Shown here: one piece after another, positions 42,866-51,368 of the stretch
Numbering within the stretch: position 1 is the first letter of the stretch
Layout: each line of letters starts with the position of its first letter
Assembly (NCBI RefSeq): GCF_014202335.1
Contig: NZ_JACHGP010000018.1
Coordinates: 1-62,191, forward strand
Direction: 5' to 3'
DNA length: 62,191 nt
From: Mycobacterium sp. AZCC_0083
Lineage (GTDB): Bacteria; Actinomycetota; Actinomycetes; Mycobacteriales; Mycobacteriaceae
Program-made: the position numbers and the translations under genes
Notes under the pieces: generated by a model
Databases searched by the model: none
What the model was told of the DNA's origin: nothing
Seen by the model: only the letters and a program-made list of their open reading frames with translations

Positions 42866-42923
42866 CCGAAACTGCTCACAGATCGCGATTTATCCACAAA
42901 TTGCGATCTGACAGCAGTTTCGG
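42866..42923. repeat. Long palindrome (26-bp arms) upstream of the DUF559-like gene
   Basis: The left arm 42866-42891 and right arm 42898-42923 pair at 23 of 26 positions with a 6-nt loop. The right half is repeated in direct orientation at 43812-43835 with 22 of 24 matches. It ends 26 bp before the ATG at 42950. The loop and edges contain TTATCCACA (42890-42898), identical to a DnaA box consensus. It could be a terminator-like or REP-like mobile element. Confidence 0.8.
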
Positions 42924-42949
42924 GCGTTGGTGTGGCCCACGGTGGAGCC

Positions 42950-43792
42950 ATGGACATCCGTGATCGCCCTTTCGTCGGCAGCGAGGCGCTCGCCGCCGGT
43001 CTGGTCAGGAAACACGAACTGAGGTCGCGCTTTCGATCCGTCTTCCCTGACGTGTACGTCGGGGCTGACGTAGATCTGACCCTGCAGCTGAGAGCGGTCG
43101 CGGGTTGGCTCTGGTCGCACAGAGAAGGCGTCATCGCTGGCCTCACGGCGGCGGGATTGCATGGCGCGAAGTGGATCGACGACTGCCTGCCCGTGGAGTT
43201 GGTGTGGACCAATGCCCGGCGTCCTCACGGCCTTAGGACCTACGACTTTCGCCTTGACGCAGGCGAATTCGTGACATTCGACGATCTGAGGGTGACGACA
43301 CCTGAACGCACGGCATTCGACATCGGTAGGCGGGGACGTGTCGACGAAGCGGTAGCGCGCCTTGATGCCCTGGGCAATGCGACCGGTTTCAAGGCAGATG
43401 ACGTGCTCGCCATTGCCGACCGCCACCCCGGCGTACGTGGTATGCGACAGCTCGCAGTCGCGCTCGACCTCTACGATTCGGGCGCCCAGTCGCCAAAGGA
43501 GACATGGCTTCGACTTCTGCTCATCGACGCGGGTTTTCCGAGGCCGAGAACACAGATACCGGTGCGCGGCCCCGATGGTGATCCGCTGTATTACCTCGAT
43601 ATGGGTTGGGACGATCCGATGGTCGCCGTCGAGTACGACGGAAGCCAGCACGCCGATCAGATCGGATATGACATCGTGCGGCATGAGTACATCGCCAGTG
43701 TCGGCTGGGCAACGATCAGGGTGGCCGCCGGCCATCGGCGTGCCAGCATCATCGCCCGCGTGCGCCGCGCCCGGGACTCCAGACTGCTGTGA
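42950..43792 (+). CDS. DUF559/Vsr-like endonuclease-fold protein with AbiEi-like N-terminus
   Basis: This encodes about 280 residues. The N-terminal part (FVGSEALAAGLVRKHELRSRF, SVFPDVYVG) resembles the winged-helix head of AbiEi-type proteins. The C-terminal domain holds YLDMGWDDPMVAVEYDGSQH near residue 225 and ends RHEYIASVGWATIRV, the E..DG..H pattern of DUF559/Vsr nuclease folds. It is thus a candidate DNA nuclease or an inactive relative. Both sides carry related palindromes, and its stop codon TGA (43790-43792) lies within the left arm of the downstream one. The position and length match Rv1073 from memory. ATG 42950 has GGAG only 2 nt away; GTG 42932 is possible. Confidence 0.8.
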   Translation: MDIRDRPFVGSEALAAGLVRKHELRSRFRSVFPDVYVGADVDLTLQLRAVAGWLWSHREGVIAGLTAAGLHGAKWIDDCLPVELVWTNARRPHGLRTYDFRLDAGEFVTFDDLRVTTPERTAFDIGRRGRVDEAVARLDALGNATGFKADDVLAIADRHPGVRGMRQLAVALDLYDSGAQSPKETWLRLLLIDAGFPRPRTQIPVRGPDGDPLYYLDMGWDDPMVAVEYDGSQHADQIGYDIVRHEYIASVGWATIRVAAGHRRASIIARVRRARDSRLL

Positions 43793-43832
43793 GATCGCGA
43801 AAAGTCGACGGAATGCGATCTGACAGCAGTCT
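43781..43832. repeat. Long palindrome overlapping the end of the DUF559-like gene
   Basis: Arms 43781-43798 and 43815-43832 pair at 17 of 18 positions with a 16-nt loop. The core CTGCTGTCAGATCGC is shared with the upstream palindrome. The gene's stop codon is inside the left arm, so the last codons are part of the repeat. Confidence 0.8.
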
Positions 43833-43859
43833 CGGCGAGATGGAAGGGGGAGCGGGCGG

Positions 43860-45077
43860 CTAGCTCAGCCGCTCGACCACCATCGCCATGCCCTGGCCGC
43901 CGCCGACGCACATCGACTCGACACCGAACGTCTTGTCATGCGTCGCAAGGTTGTTCAGCAGCGTGGCGGTGATGCGAGCACCCGTCATGCCGAACGGGTG
44001 ACCCAGCGCGATGGCGCCACCGGACACGTTCAGCCGGTCCTCGTCGATTCCGAGTTCCCGCGCCGAGCCGATCACCTGAACGGCGAACGCCTCGTTGATC
44101 TCGACGAGGTCGATGTCGGAGATCTGCTTGCCCGCCTTTGCCAGCGCCTTCTTGATCGCCTCGATCGGACCAAGGCCCATGATCTCCGGCGAGAGCCCCG
44201 ACACGGCCGTCGACACGATGCGGGCCAGCGGCGTCAGGCCCAGCTCCTTGGCCTTGGTGTCGCTCATGATGACGAGGGCCGCGGCGCCGTCGTTCAGCGG
44301 ACACGCGTTGCCCGCAGTGACCGTGCCGTTCGGCCGGAACACCGGCTTGAGCTGGCTGATCGCCTCGTAGGTGGTGCCAGCGCGCGGGCCGTCGTCCTTG
44401 GACACGACGGTCCCGTCGGGCAGCGTGACCGGCACGATCTCGCGCTCGAAGAAGCCGTTCTTGATGGCCTCCTCTGCGCGGTTCTGGCTGCGCACGCCCC
44501 AGAGGTCCTGATCCTCGCGGCTGATGCCGGTCTTCAGTACGACGTTCTCGGCGGTCTGCCCCATGGCGAGGTAGACGTCGGGAATCAGGCCGTCGGCACG
44601 CGGGTCGTGCCATTCGTCAGCGCCAGCCGACGCGCCCTCCGAACGCTTGCCTGCCTCGTCGTAGAACGGGTTCTTGGTGTCCGGCCACGAGTCGGCGTTG
44701 CCCTTGCCGAACCGCGACACGGTCTCGACGCCTGCGGAGATGAACACATCGCCCTCGCCGGCCTTGATCGCGTGGAACGCCATCCGGGTGGTCTGCAGCG
44801 ACGACGAGCAGTACCGGTTGACCGTAGTGCCCGGCAGGAAGTCGTAGCCGAGCTGCACGGCGACGGTGCGGCCGATGTTGAAGCCCGACTCGCCTGCAGG
44901 CTGGCCGCAGCCCATGATCAGGTCGTCGATGTCGCGCGGGTCGAGGGAGGGCACCTTGTCCAGCGCCGCCCGCACCATCTGGGTGGCCAGATCGTCGGGC
45001 CGGATGGATGCCAGCGAACCCTTGAAGGCGCGGCCGATCGGCGAGCGGGCGGTCGAGACGATGACGGCTTCGGGCAT
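43860..45077 (-). CDS. fadA3: Acetyl-CoA acetyltransferase FadA3
   Basis: This encodes 405 residues of the thiolase family. STARSPIGRAFKGSLASIRP starts it, the nucleophile Cys is in VNRYCSSSLQTT near residue 90, the second motif is NEAFAVQVIG near 325, GGAIALGHPFGMTGAR holds the His near 357, and CVGGGQGMAMVVE holds the second Cys near 391. It cleaves 3-ketoacyl-CoA in beta-oxidation, or condenses acetyl-CoA. Position fits Rv1074c. The start ATG 45077 has an upstream GGGAGCC. Confidence 0.93.
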   Translation of the reverse strand: MPEAVIVSTARSPIGRAFKGSLASIRPDDLATQMVRAALDKVPSLDPRDIDDLIMGCGQPAGESGFNIGRTVAVQLGYDFLPGTTVNRYCSSSLQTTRMAFHAIKAGEGDVFISAGVETVSRFGKGNADSWPDTKNPFYDEAGKRSEGASAGADEWHDPRADGLIPDVYLAMGQTAENVVLKTGISREDQDLWGVRSQNRAEEAIKNGFFEREIVPVTLPDGTVVSKDDGPRAGTTYEAISQLKPVFRPNGTVTAGNACPLNDGAAALVIMSDTKAKELGLTPLARIVSTAVSGLSPEIMGLGPIEAIKKALAKAGKQISDIDLVEINEAFAVQVIGSARELGIDEDRLNVSGGAIALGHPFGMTGARITATLLNNLATHDKTFGVESMCVGGGQGMAMVVERLS

Positions 45078-45122
45078 GACGGCTCCCTGATGTTGATTGG
45101 CTCTACGAAATCTAAGGAGAAA

Positions 45123-46091
45123 CTAGCTCGTCGCGGGTACGACGATCGGCGCGGGTACACCCGTTGTGCGACGCCACAGCCGGCTGACGTCGCCGAGCCT
45201 CGAGATCACGTTGGTCCCGTCGGCCAACCGCGACTTCAGTGCTGGCTCGGTCGTGGTGTCGTTCGTCAACTCTCCCAACGCCTTACACAGCGCGGGCAGC
45301 AGTTGGGTGGCGGCCAGGGAGTATCCGGCCGCGGACGGATGGAACATGTCGGGCGAGAACAAAACCTCGGGCGCCCGGAGGAATTCGGGGGCCAGCAGGT
45401 CGGAGAACGGCACCGGGACACCGCCCGCGGCACGGACGGCGCCCGCCTGCGAGCGGGCCAGCTGCAGGCCGAGGGTGCGGGCCACCAAGCGCAGCGGCTG
45501 CGGAATCGCGGTGATGACTCCGAAGTCCGGGCACGTCCCCACCACGACGACGGCACCGCTGCCGCGCAAACGTCGCACTGCTGCGCCCAGCCGCCGCGCC
45601 GACGGGCCGATGCCGTTGACCGCGGTAATGTCGTTGGCGCCGATCATCACGACGGCGGCGTCCGGGGGTGGGCCCGTCACGAACATCGCGTCGATCTGAC
45701 CCGACAGCCCCTTGGACGTGGCGCCGACGATCGCCTTGGTGCTCAACCTGATCCGCTTGCCGGATTCCTCGGCGAGCCCGCGCGCGATCAGCACGCCGGG
45801 CACCTCATCGGCGACGTGACAGCCGTACCCGGTGGCCGTGGAGTCGCCGAAGATCATCAGATGCAGGTCGAACGGCACCCCGCGTTGCCATTTCTCGACG
45901 GGGCGGCCTCCGCGGGTGTAGACGCCGTCGGCGCGCGGCGGGACTTCCCAGGACTTGGGGATGATCTGGCGAGCCTGTGTGGCCTGCCCGCTCAGCAGGT
46001 TGCGCGCCCCCACGTATGCAGAACCCGTCGAGGCGAGCGCGGCCGCAGCCGCGAGCGCGATGGTCGACCGACGGGGTGCACGAATGCCCAC
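45123..46091 (-). CDS. GDSL/SGNH-type hydrolase (Rv1075c-like)
   Basis: This encodes 322 residues with an N-terminal hydrophobic segment (ALAAAAALASTGSAYVGA) that would be a signal or anchor. The block I motif is MIFGDSTATGYG near residue 80, block III is VMIGANDITA near 150, and the catalytic His is in DMFHPSAAGYSLAA near 255. It is an esterase of the SGNH class, probably exported. The GTG start at 46091 is followed by two basic residues. The gene is divergent from lipU with 193 bp between them. Confidence 0.88.
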   Translation of the reverse strand: MGIRAPRRSTIALAAAAALASTGSAYVGARNLLSGQATQARQIIPKSWEVPPRADGVYTRGGRPVEKWQRGVPFDLHLMIFGDSTATGYGCHVADEVPGVLIARGLAEESGKRIRLSTKAIVGATSKGLSGQIDAMFVTGPPPDAAVVMIGANDITAVNGIGPSARRLGAAVRRLRGSGAVVVVGTCPDFGVITAIPQPLRLVARTLGLQLARSQAGAVRAAGGVPVPFSDLLAPEFLRAPEVLFSPDMFHPSAAGYSLAATQLLPALCKALGELTNDTTTEPALKSRLADGTNVISRLGDVSRLWRRTTGVPAPIVVPATS

Positions 46092-46284
46092 CCGGCAAGT
46101 TTAAGGGCAGTTCCGCACATCTCCGCGTGGCGATGGCGCGAGGCCGGTCACATTGCGGTATCAAGTCCGGTACGAAATCAGATTCTTCGATTGTTGAAAA
46201 GTAAGTAGGGTGTCAAGCTAAGTTACCCGAGCCGGCTGGAGACAGTCATACAACGGGTACTACAACGGCGTAGGAGTGGTGGCG

Positions 46285-47337
46285 ATGACCGCACCGAGCA
46301 AGGTATCGAGCAGGTCTCACGCTGGCATTAGCCCAGCTAGACCCCATAAAGCACGTCGGTTTCCAGTCAGTGACGGCGCCCCGGTCGAGGTCGTCGAGGA
46401 CGGCGCGAGCATCGCAGGACGATTGTTTGCTCTGGCCGCGATGTTGACCATCAAGCCAACCCTCACCATTGGCAGCCACGCACCCCGACTGCCCTGGCCG
46501 TGGGGCCTGCTGGACTTCGCCGCACGCGTCATGAGGCCAGCTCCAGGGACCGTTCGCGCCACCATCGGATTGCCCAACTGCAACGCCCAGCTGGTGCGCG
46601 CGTCAGGTGTCCTTCCGGCCGACGGCAAGCGCCGCGTAGTCCTGTACATGCACGGGGGCGCGTTCCTGACGTGTGGAGTCAATACGCACGGCCGGTTGGT
46701 GGAAGCGTTGTCCAAGTACGCAGACAGCCCTGTGCTCGTCGTGAACTACCGGATGATCCCGAAGCATTCGATCGGGCAGGCCATGGAGGACTGCCAGGAC
46801 GCCTACCAGTGGCTGCGGCTCAAGGGTTACGAGCCCGACCAGATCGTGCTGGCCGGTGACTCGGCAGGCGGCTACCTGTCGCTGGCACTGGCCGAGAAGC
46901 TGCACCTCGAGGGTGAGCTGCCTGCGGCCGTCGTGACCATGTCACCGCTGTTCGAGATCGACAACGAGCACCGGGCCCAGCACCCCAACATTCATTCGGA
47001 CGCGATGTTCCCACCGAAGGCGTTCACCGCGCTGGTCGAGCTGGCCGAGTCGGCCGCCAAGCGCCACATCGTCGACGGCGAACCGGAACGGGTGTACGAG
47101 CCGCTCGATCACATCGAGCCGGGACTGCCCCGCACGCTCATCCACGTGTCGGGCTCGGAGGTTCTGCTCAACGACGCGAGAAAGGCCGCGCACATGCTGG
47201 CGGCCGCCGGGGTGCCGGTGGAGGTCCGGGTCTGGCCCGGCCAGATGCACGTGTTTCAGCTGACCGCGCCCGCGGTCAAGGAGGCGACGCGCTCGCTGCG
47301 ACAGATTGGCGAGTACATCCGAGAGGCCACCTGGTAG
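46285..47337 (+). CDS. lipU: Alpha/beta hydrolase LipU (HSL-type lipase)
   Basis: This encodes about 350 residues. The HSL oxyanion motif is YMHGGAFLTCG near residue 117, the elbow is GDSAGGYLSLAL near 190, and PGQMHVFQ holds the His near 325; the acid residue is in the HVSGSEVLLNDARK segment. It hydrolyses acyl esters. I chose ATG 46285 with TAGGAG 8 nt upstream; GTGs at 46276 and 46279 are too close. Position matches Rv1076. It is followed by cbs after 69 bp. Confidence 0.9.
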   Translation: MTAPSKVSSRSHAGISPARPHKARRFPVSDGAPVEVVEDGASIAGRLFALAAMLTIKPTLTIGSHAPRLPWPWGLLDFAARVMRPAPGTVRATIGLPNCNAQLVRASGVLPADGKRRVVLYMHGGAFLTCGVNTHGRLVEALSKYADSPVLVVNYRMIPKHSIGQAMEDCQDAYQWLRLKGYEPDQIVLAGDSAGGYLSLALAEKLHLEGELPAAVVTMSPLFEIDNEHRAQHPNIHSDAMFPPKAFTALVELAESAAKRHIVDGEPERVYEPLDHIEPGLPRTLIHVSGSEVLLNDARKAAHMLAAAGVPVEVRVWPGQMHVFQLTAPAVKEATRSLRQIGEYIREATW

Positions 47338-47406
47338 GCGTGCGGACGCGAGGAGCAGTTTGGACCCTGCCTGGTACCTGGTCGCGGGGCCTGACACGAT
47401 GGACCC

Positions 47407-48801
47407 ATGCGGATCGCGAGCCATCTCAGTGAGCTCATCGGCAACACACCCCTAGTTCGACTGAACTCCGTTGTGCCCGAAGGGGCCGGAGTCGTCGCAG
47501 CCAAGATCGAGTACCTCAACCCTGGCGGCAGCTCCAAGGACCGCATCGCGGTCAAGATGATCGAAGCCGCGGAGGCCGCGGGCGAGCTGAAGCCCGGCGG
47601 CACCATCGTCGAGCCGACGTCGGGCAATACGGGCGTGGGGTTGGCCATCGTCGCGCAGCAGCGCGGGTACAAGTGCATCTTCGTCTGCCCTGACAAGGTC
47701 AGCGAGGACAAGCAGAACGTGTTGCGCGCGTACGGCGCCGATGTCGTGGTGTGCCCGACCGCGGTGCCGCCCGATCATCCGGACAGCTATTACAGCGTGT
47801 CGAACCGCCTTGTCGAGGAGATCGACGGCGCGTGGAAGCCGGACCAGTACTCCAACCCGAACGGGCCTGCGAGCCACTACGAGACGACGGGGCCGGAGAT
47901 CTGGGCCGACACCGACGGCAAGGTGACGCACTTCGTCGCGGGTGTCGGTACCGGCGGGACGATCACCGGTGCAGGCCGGTACCTCAAGGAGGTCTCGGGC
48001 GGCGCGGTGAAGATCATCGGCGCGGATCCGGAGGGGTCGGTGTACTCGGGCGGTACGGGCAGGCCCTATCTGGTCGAAGGCGTGGGTGAGGACTTCTGGC
48101 CGTCGGCCTACGACCCGACCATCACCGACGAGGTCATCGCGGTCTCTGACGCGGACTCGTTCGACATGACCAGGCGGCTGGCCCGCGAGGAGGCGCTGCT
48201 CGTCGGCGGCTCCTGCGGCATGGCCGTAGTGGCCGCCATACAGATCGCCGAGCGTGCAGGGCCCGACGCGTTGGTCGTCGTTCTGCTGCCCGACGGCGGA
48301 CGGGGTTATCTCTCAAAGGTTTTCAACGACGCGTGGATGTCGTCGTACGGCTTCCTTCGCGGCAGGCTCGACGGGTCGATCGAGCAGTCGACGGTCGGAG
48401 ACGTGTTGCGGCGCAAGTCCGGGGCGCTTCCCGACCTGGTGCACACCCATCCGTCCGAGACGGTGCGCGACGCCATCGGCATCCTGCGCGAGTACAGCGT
48501 GTCGCAGATGCCGGTCGTCGGCGCGGAGCCTCCGGTGATGGCCGGAGAGGTGGCCGGCAGCGTATCGGAACGTGAACTCCTGTCGGCCGTATTCGAGGGC
48601 CGGGCAAAGTTGGCAGACGCCGTTTCGCAGCACATGGGGCCACCATTGCCGCTCATTGGGGCCGGTGAACTGGTCTCGACGGCCGCCAAGACTCTGCGTG
48701 AATGCGATGCGGTGATGGTGGTCGAAGAGGGCAAACCCGTTGGCGTAATCACGCGACACGACTTGCTCGGATTCCTGTCGGACGGCAATCCCCGCCGGTA
48801 G
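47407..48801 (+). CDS. cbs: Cystathionine beta-synthase
   Basis: This encodes 464 residues. The PLP-dependent domain has NPGGSSKDRIAVKMIE with the Schiff-base Lys near residue 44, EPTSGNTGVGLAI near 74, and GVGTGGTITGAGRYLK. A C-terminal pair of CBS domains (from about residue 330) ends in GKPVGVITRHDLLGFL. It condenses serine and homocysteine to cystathionine for transsulfuration. It acts with metB downstream. ATG 47407 lies 6 nt after a CACGAT box, so a leaderless transcript is possible. Confidence 0.95.
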   Translation: MRIASHLSELIGNTPLVRLNSVVPEGAGVVAAKIEYLNPGGSSKDRIAVKMIEAAEAAGELKPGGTIVEPTSGNTGVGLAIVAQQRGYKCIFVCPDKVSEDKQNVLRAYGADVVVCPTAVPPDHPDSYYSVSNRLVEEIDGAWKPDQYSNPNGPASHYETTGPEIWADTDGKVTHFVAGVGTGGTITGAGRYLKEVSGGAVKIIGADPEGSVYSGGTGRPYLVEGVGEDFWPSAYDPTITDEVIAVSDADSFDMTRRLAREEALLVGGSCGMAVVAAIQIAERAGPDALVVVLLPDGGRGYLSKVFNDAWMSSYGFLRGRLDGSIEQSTVGDVLRRKSGALPDLVHTHPSETVRDAIGILREYSVSQMPVVGAEPPVMAGEVAGSVSERELLSAVFEGRAKLADAVSQHMGPPLPLIGAGELVSTAAKTLRECDAVMVVEEGKPVGVITRHDLLGFLSDGNPRR

Positions 48802-48922
48802 GATCCTCGTTAGTACGGCTACTGACCGCTGTGAGCAGTAACCGAAAACCGTTAGCTTAGTTAATCATTCCGCCTCGGGGGAGGGTGACGGGGAGTGATG
48901 AAGTTCAGATTATGAGCGGCTT

Positions 48923-48950
48923 TGTAACCCTGTTCTCAGGTAGGGTTACA
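48923..48950. promoter_or_regulatory. 28-bp palindrome upstream of the Pra cluster
   Basis: TGTAACCCT and AGGGTTACA form perfect 9-bp arms with a 10-nt centre in the 273-bp gap before the gene at 49075. Outer GAGCGG (48915) and CCGCTC extend the symmetry with a 3-nt offset. This looks like an operator or an RNA stem; no T-run follows. The rest of the gap shows nothing else. Confidence 0.5.
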
Positions 48951-49074
48951 CCGCTCGCTCCCAGCTAACTCATCATTGAAGGGTCCAATACCGATGAACT
49001 GCGTCTGTAGCGGCCAATAACATTGCAAGTCAACAGCTTCGATCAATGAATTTGCGAGAAAGAGAAAGGGAATC

Positions 49075-50097
49075 GTGACCAACCCACCACCCCCACCGCC
49101 TCCTGGCGGCAACTACCCGCCTCCGGGTGGCTACCCGCCGCCTCCGCCTCAGGGGCCTCCTGGTGGGTACCCGCCACCGCCACAGCCTGGCGGCAACTAC
49201 CCGCCCCCGCCGCCGCAGGGGCCTCCGGGTGGCTACCCGCCGCCCCCGCCGCCGCAGGGCCCCCCGGGTGGGTATCCGCCGCCGCCGGGACAGGCTGGAT
49301 ATCCGCCGCCCCCGCAGGGTGGCTACCCACCACCTCCGCAGGGTGGATACGCGCCACCGCCTCCAGGTGGCCCGGGCTACGGCGGCCCGGTGCAGGTGAA
49401 CATCGGTGAGGCGTTCAGCTGGGCATGGAACAAGTTCAGCAAGAACGCCGCCCCACTGATCGTCGCGACCCTGATCTACGGCGTGATCGTCGGTGTGCTG
49501 TACGGGATCATCTACGCCGTGGCCCTGCTCCTGGCGCCCGATCCGGTCAGCTACTACGACTCGTCCGGCTCGGGTTTCAGCTACTCGTACAGCGCAGGCT
49601 TCGGTGCGGCGAGCATCGCGGTTCTGGTCCTCGGCGGGTTGGTGTTGGTCGTCCTGATCGGCGCGATCCAATCGGCGTATCTCGGTGCCTTGCTGGACAT
49701 CGCGAATGGTGAGCAGGTTGCGATTGGATCGTTCTTCAAGCCGCGCAACGTCGGCAGCGTCGTGCTCGGCGCATTGATCGTCGGCGTCTTGGTGTCGATC
49801 GGCTATGTGCTGTGCGTTCTCCCGGGCTTGGCGGTGGCGATCTTCACGATCTTCACGACCATTCTCATCGTCGAACGGAACCTCGCACCGATCGACGCGA
49901 TCAAGGCGAGCATTGACATCGTCAAGGCGAATTTCGTGCAGGTCCTCCTCGTCTGGTTGATCTTCGGCGTCATCACGACGGTTGGCTCGTTGCTCTGCGG
50001 CATCGGTTTGATCGTCGCCGTACCGGTGGCGACGCTCTTCTTGGTCTACGCCTACCGCAAGCTCAGTGGCGGACAGGTCGCACCGCTCACTCCGTAG
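49075..50097 (+). CDS. Proline/glycine-rich multispan membrane protein (Rv2560-like)
   Basis: This encodes 340 residues. The first about 105 residues are repeats such as GGYPPPPPQGPPGG (low complexity, no fold). The rest has about five or six hydrophobic helices (LIVATLIYGVIVGVLYGIIY, IAVLVLGGLVLVVLIGAI, VVLGALIVGVLVSIGYVLC, VLLVWLIFGVITTVGSLL) of the DUF975-like type. It resembles Rv2560. The gene heads a three-gene cluster of Pro-rich or RDD membrane proteins and may be co-transcribed with pra 37 bp later. The function is unknown. GTG 49075 follows AAAGGGA. Confidence 0.82.
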   Translation: MTNPPPPPPPGGNYPPPGGYPPPPPQGPPGGYPPPPQPGGNYPPPPPQGPPGGYPPPPPPQGPPGGYPPPPGQAGYPPPPQGGYPPPPQGGYAPPPPGGPGYGGPVQVNIGEAFSWAWNKFSKNAAPLIVATLIYGVIVGVLYGIIYAVALLLAPDPVSYYDSSGSGFSYSYSAGFGAASIAVLVLGGLVLVVLIGAIQSAYLGALLDIANGEQVAIGSFFKPRNVGSVVLGALIVGVLVSIGYVLCVLPGLAVAIFTIFTTILIVERNLAPIDAIKASIDIVKANFVQVLLVWLIFGVITTVGSLLCGIGLIVAVPVATLFLVYAYRKLSGGQVAPLTP

Positions 50098-50134
50098 ATC
50101 GACTGGGTTTCGGAAGAGAGAAAGAAGGAAGACA

Positions 50135-50800
50135 GTGACGAATCCACCGCCTCCCGGAAACTATCCGCCACCTCCTGGTGGCTTTCCGCCTCCGCCACCG
50201 CCTCCTGGTGGATTCCCGCCTCCGCCACCGCCGCCGGGTGGTGGCTACCCACCTCCACCACTTTCGGCAGGTGGGTACGCCCCGCCACCGCCCGGTGCTC
50301 GTCCGTCGGGGTCGCCAGATCAGTACACGCCTTGGGTGACGCGTGCCCTGGCATGGCTCATCGACTACATTCCGGTCGCGCTGTTGACCGGGATCGGGGT
50401 CATCTGCCTGGTCACCATGCAGAAGGTCGAAACGGTCTGTCTCACAGATGATTCCGAGTTCAACCTCGGTGAATTCTGCGCTACCGGCAACAACGGACCG
50501 TCCGGATTGGCATGGGCGATCTTCGCCGTCACCACGCTGCTCGGCCTTGCCTTCGCGATCTGGAATTACGGCCTGAGGCAGGGCAAGACCGGATCGAGTG
50601 TCGGCAAGGCGATCCTGAAGTTCAAGGTCGTCAGTGAGGCGACGGGACAGCCGATCGGCTTCGGCATGTCGATCGTGCGGCAGATCGCCCACGCCATCGA
50701 CGGCGCCATCTGCTACATCGGTTACCTGTTCCCGCTGTGGGACGCGAAGCGGCAGACGATCGCCGACAAGCTGTTGAAGACCATCTGCGTACCGATCTGA
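50135..50800 (+). CDS. pra: Proline-rich antigen Pra (RDD family membrane protein)
   Basis: This encodes 221 residues: a Pro/Gly-rich head (about 1-65, PPPPPPPGGF repeats) and an RDD domain with YTPWVTRALAWLIDYIPVALL and later YGLRQGKTGSSVGKAILKFKVV and PLWDAKRQTIADKLLKTICVP. The whole pattern, including IADKLLKTICVP, is that of the Pra antigen (Rv1078). It is an integral membrane protein with unknown role. GTG 50135 follows AGAAGGAAG. A strong hairpin ends the transcript after the stop. Confidence 0.93.
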   Translation: MTNPPPPGNYPPPPGGFPPPPPPPGGFPPPPPPPGGGYPPPPLSAGGYAPPPPGARPSGSPDQYTPWVTRALAWLIDYIPVALLTGIGVICLVTMQKVETVCLTDDSEFNLGEFCATGNNGPSGLAWAIFAVTTLLGLAFAIWNYGLRQGKTGSSVGKAILKFKVVSEATGQPIGFGMSIVRQIAHAIDGAICYIGYLFPLWDAKRQTIADKLLKTICVPI

Positions 50801-50815
50801 TCGCGCTCGACACTC

Positions 50816-50848
50816 ATCGGCCCGCCAGCTTCGTGCTGGCGGGCCGAT
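50816..50848 (+). terminator. Strong hairpin terminator after pra
   Basis: ATCGGCCCGCCAGC and GCTGGCGGGCCGAT are perfect 14-bp arms around a TTCGT loop, 16 bp after the pra stop. No long T-run follows (CTGTGCTC), so it is an L-shaped type hairpin, common in mycobacteria. It ends 19 bp before the RDD gene. Confidence 0.8.
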
Positions 50849-50867
50849 CTGTGCTCTACTGCCGGTC

Positions 50868-51368
50868 ATGACGGCAAGCGTTCCGATCTACGCACCGTGG
50901 CCGCGGCGGGTGTTGGCCTTCCTCCTTGACGCGGTTCCTGTCGTGATCCTGGCGGCCCTGGCCGTCATCCTGCTGTACCTCACCAGGATTCGCGGATGCG
51001 ACGGAGATCCGTCCGCACGCGATCTCGGTGCCCAGTGCGCGTCGAACACCAGCCCGTTGGGTGTGATCTGCTTCGTCGTCGCATGGTTGGCGATCATCGG
51101 CTACGGCATCTGGAACTTCGGCTACCGGCAGGGCAGGACGGGCTCGAGCGTCGGCAAGACCGCCCTGCGCCTCAGGGTGGTCGACGTCGCGTCGGGCGAG
51201 CCGATCGGCTTCCTGCGCTCGGTGATCCGGCAGTTCGCCCACGTGGTGGAGCCGCTCAGCCTCGGCCTTGGCTACCTATGGCCGCTGTGGGACTCGAAGC
51301 GTCAAACGTTCGCCGACAAGCTGGCCTCGACGGTGTGCGTGCGCTCCGAGGTCAACGGAACGCACTGA
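50868..51368 (+). CDS. RDD family membrane protein (Pra paralogue without the Pro-rich head)
   Basis: This encodes 166 residues similar in order to the RDD part of Pra: YAPWPRRVLAFLLDAVPVVILAALAVI, YRQGRTGSSVGKTALRLRVVD and PLWDSKRQTFADKLASTVCV. About three helices are expected. It arose from duplication with pra but lacks the proline-rich head. It overlaps the convergent acyl-CoA dehydrogenase gene by 17 nt. Function is unknown. Confidence 0.87.
   Translation: MTASVPIYAPWPRRVLAFLLDAVPVVILAALAVILLYLTRIRGCDGDPSARDLGAQCASNTSPLGVICFVVAWLAIIGYGIWNFGYRQGRTGSSVGKTALRLRVVDVASGEPIGFLRSVIRQFAHVVEPLSLGLGYLWPLWDSKRQTFADKLASTVCVRSEVNGTH

Noticed and set aside
42890..42898. DnaA-box-like sequence considered as a replication origin
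   Set aside because: Only one box, no AT-rich unwinding region and no dnaA/dnaN neighbours.
43938..46208. A long plus-strand frame opposite fadA3 and the GDSL hydrolase
   Set aside because: Same reason; both minus-strand genes have full catalytic motifs.
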